From an uncultured Acetatifactor sp. (GTDB lineage: Bacteria; Bacillota; Clostridia; Lachnospirales; Lachnospiraceae), in assembly GCA_934402315.1 (NCBI GenBank), contig CAKRTS010000001.1, forward strand, positions 1 through 64,000: DNA of 64,000 bases, read 5' to 3'. Under the pieces are notes generated by a model, which was given only the letters and a program-made list of their open reading frames with translations, did no database searches and was not told the DNA's origin. Shown here piece after piece: positions 33,870-40,854 of this stretch. The translations under genes and the position numbers were made by a program. The first letter of the stretch is position 1. Every line of letters begins with the position of its first letter.

Positions 33870-36062
33870 ATGAAAATTAAATTTGATGAGCAGAACAGGG
33901 TCTTTCAGCTGGATACGGAGAATACGAGTTATCTGATTGGCATTGCAGACCAGGAGGGCTTTATCGGACATATATATTATGGAAAAAAAATCAGTGACAG
34001 CAATGTCGCTTATCTGATGCGCACGGAGGAGAATCCGCTTGTTCCCTCTAAGAATAACCGGGACAGGAGCTCTTTCTTTGATACCTTCCCGATGGAATTT
34101 CCCGGCTGTAATACCGGCGATTACCGCGAGAGTGCGGTTGAGGTAAAGGATGTGAACGGGCACAATGCTGTAGAACTTGTCTACAAGGGACACCGCATTT
34201 TGAACGGAAAACCCGGACTGCCCGGTCTCCCGGCGACCTTCGGAACGGAGGACGAGTGCATGACACTGGAGCTTGAGGCGGAGGATAAGGTATTAGGCAT
34301 GGAGGCAGTTTTGCGCTACAGCATCTTCCGCGGGCTTGATGTCGTTGCGAGAAGCGTGGAGATTAAGAATGTCTCCAAGGACAGCTTTTTCCTGACCAGA
34401 CTGATGTCTGCGAGCGTGGATATGGATCAGGAGGACTACAGGCTGCTGACGCTTCACGGTTCCTGGGCGAGAGAGCGCCACATGGATTTCAGGAGCATCG
34501 GCTACGGCAAGCAGAGCGTCGGCTCCACAAAGGGCGAGTCCTCACATCAGGAGCACCCGTTCATGGCGCTTGTCTCGGAGAAGGCAACACAGGAGAGCGG
34601 CAATGTCTACGGCTTCCACTTTGTGTATTCGGGAAACTTTTTTGCACAGGTGGAGAAGAACCAGTTCGACAATCTCAGGGTGCAGATGGGTATTCACCCC
34701 AAGAACTTCTGCTTTGAAGTCAGGGCGGGGGAGAGCTTTTTTGCGCCGGAGGTTATTTTAACCTACTCCGCAGAGGGTCTCGGCGGCATGAGCAGGACGC
34801 TGCACGATCTCTACAGACAGCACCTGATCAGAAGCCCCTATAAGGACAAGAAGCGCCCGATTCTGATTAACAACTGGGAGGCGACTTACTTTAACTTTAA
34901 TACCGAGAAGCTGATTGCCATTGCGAAGGAAGCGAAGAAGGCGGGAATTGAGATGCTTGTCATGGACGACGGCTGGTTCGGCCACCGCAACGATGACAAC
35001 ACCAGTCTCGGCGACTGGAGTGTCAACGAGGAGAAGCTTCCCGGCGGACTGAAGGTGCTCGTCGATGAGGTGAATAAAATCGGTTTGAAATTCGGCATCT
35101 GGTTTGAGCCGGAGATGATTTCCCCGGACTCCGAGCTTTACCGGGAGCATCCCGACTGGGCAATCGCAATCGAGGGAAGAGTTCCCTGCCGTTCCAGAAA
35201 CCAGTTTGTGCTTGATCTCACAAGACCGGAAGTGCTGGACTATGTATATAATGCAGTGGCGGCTGTCCTCCACAGTGCAAATATTGAATATGTAAAATGG
35301 GATATGAACCGTCAACTCACCGATCTCGGAAGCCTGTATCTCGGCAGGGAGAATCAGGGCGAGCTCAGCCACCGCTATGTGCTTGCTGTGTATGAACTGC
35401 AGGAGAGGCTGATAAGGGAATTTCCGAATCTGCTTCTGGAGAACTGTTCCGGCGGCGGAGCGAGATTTGACCCCGGTATGCTTTTTTACAGTCCCCAGAT
35501 CTGGTGCTCCGACGATACGGATGCAATCGAGCGTCTGGAGATTCAGGAGGGCACGGCGCTGATTTATCCACTGTCAACGATGGGGGCGCATGTGTCGGAC
35601 TGCCCGAACCACACGGTCGGAAGGACAACACCCTTCTCCACGCGTGGCAATGTCGCACTGGCGGGAACCTTCGGCTACGAGCTTGACATTACCAAGATCC
35701 CCGAGGAGGACAGAAAGCAGATCCCTGGGCAGGTTGCCATGTACCACAAGTACAATGACCTTGTGAGAAACGGCGATTACTACAGACTTGCTTCTTACCG
35801 TGAAAATCATTATTATGATTGTTATGAGGTGGTTGCAAAGGATAAGTCCGAGGCACTGATTACCTTTGTGCAGGTGCTGAACCGTGCGAACCATCACAGC
35901 CGCTGCATCAGGCTCTCCGGGCTTGATCCGAAACGGCAGTACAGAGACGAAGAAACCGGAGAAATCTATTTCGGCGACACACTGATGAATGCAGGCATTC
36001 TCGTACAGGGAATGTGGGGGGACTTCCAGTCGAAGCTGATTCATCTGGTGGCGGGACATTAA
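33870..36062 (+). CDS. GH36 alpha-galactosidase
   Basis: Removes alpha-1,6-galactosyl side groups from galactomannan oligosaccharides or raffinose-type sugars; cytoplasmic, since there is no signal peptide. 730 residues, the AgaA-type size. An N-terminal beta-sandwich (about 1-330) is followed by a TIM barrel (about 335-640) and a C-terminal beta domain. The nucleophile is Asp478 in VKWDMNR and the acid/base is Asp548 in WCSDDTDA, matching the numbering known for the Geobacillus AgaA enzymes. DDGWFGHRNDD is the barrel strand that binds galactose. GGAGG precedes the ATG at 33870. First gene of the mannan locus, with the lacI gene 11 bases downstream. Confidence 0.95.
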   Translation: MKIKFDEQNRVFQLDTENTSYLIGIADQEGFIGHIYYGKKISDSNVAYLMRTEENPLVPSKNNRDRSSFFDTFPMEFPGCNTGDYRESAVEVKDVNGHNAVELVYKGHRILNGKPGLPGLPATFGTEDECMTLELEAEDKVLGMEAVLRYSIFRGLDVVARSVEIKNVSKDSFFLTRLMSASVDMDQEDYRLLTLHGSWARERHMDFRSIGYGKQSVGSTKGESSHQEHPFMALVSEKATQESGNVYGFHFVYSGNFFAQVEKNQFDNLRVQMGIHPKNFCFEVRAGESFFAPEVILTYSAEGLGGMSRTLHDLYRQHLIRSPYKDKKRPILINNWEATYFNFNTEKLIAIAKEAKKAGIEMLVMDDGWFGHRNDDNTSLGDWSVNEEKLPGGLKVLVDEVNKIGLKFGIWFEPEMISPDSELYREHPDWAIAIEGRVPCRSRNQFVLDLTRPEVLDYVYNAVAAVLHSANIEYVKWDMNRQLTDLGSLYLGRENQGELSHRYVLAVYELQERLIREFPNLLLENCSGGGARFDPGMLFYSPQIWCSDDTDAIERLEIQEGTALIYPLSTMGAHVSDCPNHTVGRTTPFSTRGNVALAGTFGYELDITKIPEEDRKQIPGQVAMYHKYNDLVRNGDYYRLASYRENHYYDCYEVVAKDKSEALITFVQVLNRANHHSRCIRLSGLDPKRQYRDEETGEIYFGDTLMNAGILVQGMWGDFQSKLIHLVAGH

Positions 36063-36073
36063 GGAGAATTCTT

Positions 36074-37096
36074 ATGGCGAAAGCAGTGAAACTGGCAGAT
36101 ATTGCGGAGAGAGTCGGAGTCAGCACCGTGACGGTGTCGAAGGCGCTCTCCGGTCAGAAGGGCGTCAGCGAGGAAATGCGCGACAAGATCAAAAGGCTGG
36201 CGGACGAACTCGGATATAAGCAGCCGTCTGCGGTGATGAGGGACAAGAAGATCAGGCAGAGCCACAATATCGGTGTGCTGATCGAGGAGAGTTATCTCGA
36301 CAAATACGAATCCTTCTACTGGCAGATGTATCAGCATGTTTCGACCTGTGCGCTCGGCTATGAATGCTTCACCCTGATGGAGGTAATCAGCCGCCGGATG
36401 GAGGAGCAGCTGGAGGTACCGAAGGTAATTAAGGAGCAGAAGGTACACGGCGTGATCGTGATCGGCAGGATGTCGGCGGGCTTCTTAAAGATGCTGCGCG
36501 AGAACAGCGGTGTGCCACTTGTGTATATGGACTTTACCGATGAGGAGCAGGGGACGGACTCTGTTGTCTCCGACAGCTATTACGGCGCTTATCACCTCAC
36601 GAATTACCTGCTGTCGCAGGGACATACGAAAATCGGCTATGTCGGGACGCTTCTTGCGACCAGCTCCATCACAGACCGCTATCTTGGGTACGTGAAGGCG
36701 CTTCTGGAGCATGGAATCGAGCCGCGTCAGGACTGGAGACTGGATGACCGCGATATGGCAAGCGGCCTTATCGAGGATGAGCTTTTACAGCTTCCGGTGG
36801 AAATGCCGACCGCTTTCTTCTGTAACTGCGATCTGACGGCGGGGCGGATGATCCAGAAGCTGAGGGCAAGCGGCTACCGTGTGCCGGAGGACATTTCGGT
36901 TGCCGGTTTTGACAATTATATCTATCCGGGCATCTGCGATGTCGGCATCACGACCTATGAGGTCGATCAGACGGCTATGGCAAAGCAGGCGGTCAAGATT
37001 CTTGTAAAAAGAATGGAAAAGGAGTCCTGCCGTTATGGAACACATATTGTCGAGGGCAGACTCGTTGTCAAAGAAAGTGTAGAGACAATAAGATGA
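36074..37096 (+). CDS. LacI-family transcriptional regulator
   Basis: 340 residues. N-terminal helix-turn-helix KLADIAERVGVSTVTVSKALS, hinge, then a periplasmic-binding-type sensor domain (about 65-335). AAGGAG precedes the ATG at 36074. It sits between GH36 and the esterase lipoprotein, whose start overlaps its stop by four bases (ATGA). It is the only regulator gene in the 30-kb mannan region and probably controls it in response to a mannan-derived sugar; effector and operator are inferred. Confidence 0.92.
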   Translation: MAKAVKLADIAERVGVSTVTVSKALSGQKGVSEEMRDKIKRLADELGYKQPSAVMRDKKIRQSHNIGVLIEESYLDKYESFYWQMYQHVSTCALGYECFTLMEVISRRMEEQLEVPKVIKEQKVHGVIVIGRMSAGFLKMLRENSGVPLVYMDFTDEEQGTDSVVSDSYYGAYHLTNYLLSQGHTKIGYVGTLLATSSITDRYLGYVKALLEHGIEPRQDWRLDDRDMASGLIEDELLQLPVEMPTAFFCNCDLTAGRMIQKLRASGYRVPEDISVAGFDNYIYPGICDVGITTYEVDQTAMAKQAVKILVKRMEKESCRYGTHIVEGRLVVKESVETIR

Positions 37097-38418
37097 GGGA
37101 TCGGCATTGGGACAGAAAGCTCCTCGCACTGGCACTGACGGCGGCACTTGCGCTTTCGGCTACAGGCTGTGGGGAACAGGAAAATACAGAAAAGGCGGAT
37201 AATACCGCTGACACAGGCGCATCGGTGGTATCGGAGGAGAGCGGCATTTTGGAGGAAGCTCCTGCGGAGGATATCTTAAGTCTTCCCACCGCATTTCTCT
37301 CCGACACGGACATGGAGCTGGCAGACATGTGGGCGGGCTGCGATGACAGGGCGCTCGCGGCGGTCATGCGCAAGGCGGAGATGGGAGAGAAGGTGACGAT
37401 TGCCTGTATCGGCGGCTCAATCACGCAGGGAACAATAGCCGGCGGAAAGCGGGATACGGAGGTCGGGGAGAGAAAGGCGTATGCCGACCGCTTCTTTGAC
37501 TGGTGGGAACAACGCTTTCCGGAGACGGAGTTCCGGTTTGTGAATGCCGGTATTGGTGGGACGGATTCCTATCTCGGCGTACACCGGCTGGAGCGGGACG
37601 TGCTTGACAGTGAACCGGATCTGGTTCTCGTGGAGTTTGCGGTGAACGATGGCAACAACAGCTTTTATAAGAAGTCTTACGATAACCTGATCTACAATCT
37701 GCTGACAGACGATGCCGCACCGGCGGTGATCTGCCTGTTCATGGCACAGACGAGCGGCATTTCCGCACAGACCAGCGAAGTGCTGGTTGGTTATCACTAC
37801 AGTGTGCCCATGCTGAGCTATGCGAACGTAATTTCCGATATGATAGAGACCGGGCGTTACACGGCGAAGGAGCTCTCCGGTGACGGCGTCCATCCTTCCG
37901 CTCTGGGACATGCGGTGACGGGCGAGATTCTCTGGAATTACCTGAACGGTGTCTATGAGGTTCGGAACACGCTTGGGGAGCCGGATGCGGATGCCGTGAC
38001 AGAGCCTCTGACGAAAGCGGTGTACGGCAGGGCGGCGGTTCTGGACAGCAGTGTCATCACACCGGAGGAGTACGGAGACTTCGCGGAGGAAAAGAGCAGT
38101 CAGCAGTTCCCGAACGGCTGGGGCTGTAATGGAGGGGGCGGTATTGTGTTCCGGGCTTCCTTCAGCAGACTCGGAATCCTTTACCTTGCGACTACGGACG
38201 GAAAAAGTGGGCAGTTCGAGGTACTGATCGATGGGGAACCGGTCAGGACAATCGATGCGGATTTCACCGGCGGCTGGGGAAATGCGATCAAGGCGGATGA
38301 GGTTTACGCCTCAGACACGGTGGGCGAGCATACAGTGGAGCTCAGACGGAGCGAAAATGCCATGGGAGATATCTTTCACCTCCTTGGACTTTTAACCTCA
38401 GAAAGTATTAAAGATTAA
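37093..38418 (+). CDS. Surface SGNH/GDSL carbohydrate acetylesterase lipoprotein (CE17-like)
   Basis: 441 residues. The lipoprotein signal ends in ATGC (Cys26), then an acidic linker (about 27-70), then an SGNH hydrolase domain (about 85-300). The catalytic Ser109 is in IGGSITQG; block III is EFAVNDGN; the Asp-His pair is in DGVHPSALGH. A C-terminal beta-sandwich (about 330-435) resembles a CBM35-like module and matches the layout of the cytoplasmic CE17-like protein at 61.2-62.3 kb. It probably removes acetyl groups from mannan at the cell surface before or during GH26 cleavage. Translationally coupled to lacI. The exact substrate is inferred from context. Confidence 0.8.
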   Translation: MRDRHWDRKLLALALTAALALSATGCGEQENTEKADNTADTGASVVSEESGILEEAPAEDILSLPTAFLSDTDMELADMWAGCDDRALAAVMRKAEMGEKVTIACIGGSITQGTIAGGKRDTEVGERKAYADRFFDWWEQRFPETEFRFVNAGIGGTDSYLGVHRLERDVLDSEPDLVLVEFAVNDGNNSFYKKSYDNLIYNLLTDDAAPAVICLFMAQTSGISAQTSEVLVGYHYSVPMLSYANVISDMIETGRYTAKELSGDGVHPSALGHAVTGEILWNYLNGVYEVRNTLGEPDADAVTEPLTKAVYGRAAVLDSSVITPEEYGDFAEEKSSQQFPNGWGCNGGGGIVFRASFSRLGILYLATTDGKSGQFEVLIDGEPVRTIDADFTGGWGNAIKADEVYASDTVGEHTVELRRSENAMGDIFHLLGLLTSESIKD

Positions 38419-38436
38419 TTTAACTAAAAAATAAAG

Positions 38437-38480
38437 TAGGGCAGATAACGAATTTCCGTTTTTTGAAGTTATCTGCCCTA
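38437..38480. promoter_or_regulatory. Perfect 13-bp inverted repeat upstream of the GH26 unit
   Basis: 38437-38449 pairs exactly with 38468-38480 around an 18-base loop, 18 bases past the esterase stop. Neither side has a directly adjacent U tract, so it is an unusual terminator at best; it could be a processing or stabilising element or an operator. Confidence 0.5.
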
Positions 38481-38551
38481 AAAATATGCACAAAAATTAG
38501 AAACTAGAATTGGTAATATGGTAAAACTGACGAAGAATTTATGAAAAAAGA

Positions 38552-38580
38552 TTGAATTAATCGTATAAAAGATTTATAAT
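38552..38580 (+). promoter_or_regulatory. Strong promoter of the GH26-transport unit
   Basis: -35 TTGAAT (38552-38557), 17-base spacer, consensus -10 TATAAT (38575-38580), 56 bases before the GH26 start. It is the best promoter match in the mannan region. Confidence 0.8.
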
Positions 38581-38636
38581 TTAATCCATTAGAAGCTAAA
38601 ATTACTTAAATAATTAACCCTATGGGGAGTGATGCG

Positions 38637-40151
38637 ATGAAAAAAAGCAGGAAAGCAATGGTAAGTCTTATGGCATTGGCAACCTTTGGAAGTGTCATGG
38701 CGGGATGCGGAAGCAGCGGTGAAACGAATGGAACGGCAGAGCAGGAAGAGGTATTTGTACCCACCATCATCGGCACCTATGAGGCGGAGGACGCTTCTTT
38801 CACCGGCAATGCGAGAGCGGAGACGGGAAAGAGCGGATACAGCGGCGAGGGCTATGCCACCGGATTTGAGGAAGACGGAGACGAATGTATCTTCCATATC
38901 AATACACCGGAAAGTGGGTTCTATGATTTGCTTTTTGGAAGCTCCGCAAGCGGATATAAAGAGAATTATGTGAATGTTGACGGCGACCACCTCGGAAATC
39001 TTGTGACGGACAGCAGTGAGATCGCGGAGACAGAATTGAAAAGAGTTTATCTGGACGCGGGAGACCACGATGTGACCGTTTCCAAGTACTGGGGGTGGAT
39101 CGATTTGGACTATTTAAAAGTGACGACATCAAAACCAATACCGGAATCTGTATATCAGGTATCGGCGGAGCTGGTGAATCCCAATGCGACAGAAAATGCC
39201 AGACGACTGATGAGCTATCTGGTGGATAATTACGGCAAGAAGATTCTCTCCGGACAGTACTGCGACACAGGAATGTACGGAAAAGAATTTCAGGTCATCA
39301 AGAAGGTGACGGATAAGACCCCGGCCGTGCTCGGACTTGACTTTATGGAATACACTCCCTCCTTTGTGGAGAACGGAAGCAACGGACGTTCCACGGATCT
39401 GGCGCTTCAATGCTGGGAGCAGGGAGGTATTGTTACCTTCTGCTGGCACTGGAACGCACCGTCAAAATATCTGACAGGAAACTGGTACAGCGGCTTCTAT
39501 GCACAGTACACCAATATTGATCTCGCAAAGATCATGAACGGTGAGGATCAGGAAGGCTACGATCTGCTGATGCAGGATATCGATGCCATTGCGGCACAGC
39601 TGAAGATCCTGCAGGATGCCGGGGTGCCGATTCTGTGGAGACCATTACATGAGGCGAGCGGCGGCTGGTTCTGGTGGGGCGCAAGCGGCGCGGACGCATA
39701 CATACAGCTGTACAGGCTGCTTTATGACAGGCTTACAAATGAATACGGATTAAACAATCTGATCTGGGTGTGGAACGGACAGAACAAGGACTGGTATCCG
39801 GGTGATGAGTATGTAGACATTATTGGGGAAGACATTTATCCAGGCGAACGCGTTTACACCTCGCAGGTCAATAAATATCTGGAGGCAGTCGAATACACAA
39901 CACCGGCAAAGATGGTTGTCCTTTCGGAGAACGGCTGTGTCTTTGACCCGGATCTCGCAATCCGCGACGGAGCGATGTGGGGCTTCTGGTGTACCTGGAA
40001 CGGCGAGTTCGTTGCCAAGCCTACGGCGATCTACTCCTACAGTGAACAGTATACTGAGGCGGAGGCACTGAAAAGGTTTTACAGCAACGATGCGGTGATT
40101 ACCCTGGATGAGCTTCCTGATCTCAAGGAATATCCGATCAGGGAAAAGTAA
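38637..40151 (+). CDS. GH26 endo-beta-1,4-mannanase lipoprotein with CBM35-like module
   Basis: 504 residues, anchored outside the cell by a lipobox Cys24 (VMAGC). A beta-sandwich (about 45-160), beginning GTYEAEDASFTGNA, resembles CBM35/CBM6. The GH26 barrel spans about 170-490. Acid/base is Glu339 in WRPLHEASGGWFWWG; nucleophile is Glu431 in VVLSENG; the substrate-site CWHWNAP is also typical. It cuts beta-mannan to oligosaccharides for the ABC systems downstream. GGGGAG precedes the ATG at 38637. First gene after the strong promoter. A distinct GH26 activity, such as exo-mannobiohydrolase, cannot be excluded. Confidence 0.9.
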   Translation: MKKSRKAMVSLMALATFGSVMAGCGSSGETNGTAEQEEVFVPTIIGTYEAEDASFTGNARAETGKSGYSGEGYATGFEEDGDECIFHINTPESGFYDLLFGSSASGYKENYVNVDGDHLGNLVTDSSEIAETELKRVYLDAGDHDVTVSKYWGWIDLDYLKVTTSKPIPESVYQVSAELVNPNATENARRLMSYLVDNYGKKILSGQYCDTGMYGKEFQVIKKVTDKTPAVLGLDFMEYTPSFVENGSNGRSTDLALQCWEQGGIVTFCWHWNAPSKYLTGNWYSGFYAQYTNIDLAKIMNGEDQEGYDLLMQDIDAIAAQLKILQDAGVPILWRPLHEASGGWFWWGASGADAYIQLYRLLYDRLTNEYGLNNLIWVWNGQNKDWYPGDEYVDIIGEDIYPGERVYTSQVNKYLEAVEYTTPAKMVVLSENGCVFDPDLAIRDGAMWGFWCTWNGEFVAKPTAIYSYSEQYTEAEALKRFYSNDAVITLDELPDLKEYPIREK

Positions 40152-40167
40152 AGGGGAGAGAAAAGCT

Positions 40168-40821
40168 TTGAAGAAACAAAAGGGTGCAGGGCTTTTGTCT
40201 TATGACGGAAAGCTGATCGGCTTCCTGAATAAAATGGGAGAGATCATTCTTCTGGACATGGTGTTCCTCATATGCTGCCTGCCGGTTGTTACGATCGGAC
40301 CGGCGCTGACTTCTCTCTACTATGCGACGATGAAGAGCATCAGAAGGGAACGGGGATATCCGCTCAGGGAATTTTGCAGCTCGATGAAGAGGACACTCGC
40401 AAGGGGAGTGCTTCTGACGGCTGTATGTCTGCTCTGGCTGCTGGCACTGTTCTTTGGAAGAAATTACTTCCTGGCGGCGGACGGACAGCAGACACCGATG
40501 TCGGTATTATACAGCTTTCTGATCTTTGTCAGCACATGCATTATCTTATATCTGTTTCCGGTTTTTTCAAGATTCGATATGAAGCTGACACAGATTTTGA
40601 AGTTATCATTTGTTATGAGTATCAGGTTCCTGCCGCTGACGATCCTTGATCTGGCGGGAACGGCGCTGATCGGATGGGTATTAGTCTACTTCCTGCCGAT
40701 CCCCTGCTTTTTCTTTGTGCCGGGACTTTGGTGTCTCGCACTGACCTTCCCGATGGAAAAAGCGATGCGCGCCTATACGCCGAAGGCGGATACAGGGGAG
40801 GAACAATGGTATGACAAATAG
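40168..40821 (+). CDS. DUF624 (YesL-like) membrane protein, first copy
   Basis: 217 residues from a TTG start with GGGGAGAG upstream. Five or six membrane spans; the family start MGEIILLDMVFLICCLPVVTIGPALTSLYY is split here by charged residues but clear, and the C-terminal FPMEKAMRAY is diagnostic. DUF624 proteins accompany YteP/YtcP-type sugar permeases in Firmicutes, but their function is not established. A second copy lies at 55.9 kb, so each solute-binding/permease set seems to have its own. Confidence 0.85.
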   Translation: MKKQKGAGLLSYDGKLIGFLNKMGEIILLDMVFLICCLPVVTIGPALTSLYYATMKSIRRERGYPLREFCSSMKRTLARGVLLTAVCLLWLLALFFGRNYFLAADGQQTPMSVLYSFLIFVSTCIILYLFPVFSRFDMKLTQILKLSFVMSIRFLPLTILDLAGTALIGWVLVYFLPIPCFFFVPGLWCLALTFPMEKAMRAYTPKADTGEEQWYDK

Positions 40822-40854
40822 TTTTAAGCGCATGGCGCGGAAACGGGGAAAACG

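Noticed and set aside
36074..37096. The LacI gene considered as a catabolite-control (CcpA) protein
   Set aside because: It sits inside the mannan unit, translationally coupled to an esterase gene, which fits a local regulator. No cre-like site was convincing in either mannan promoter.
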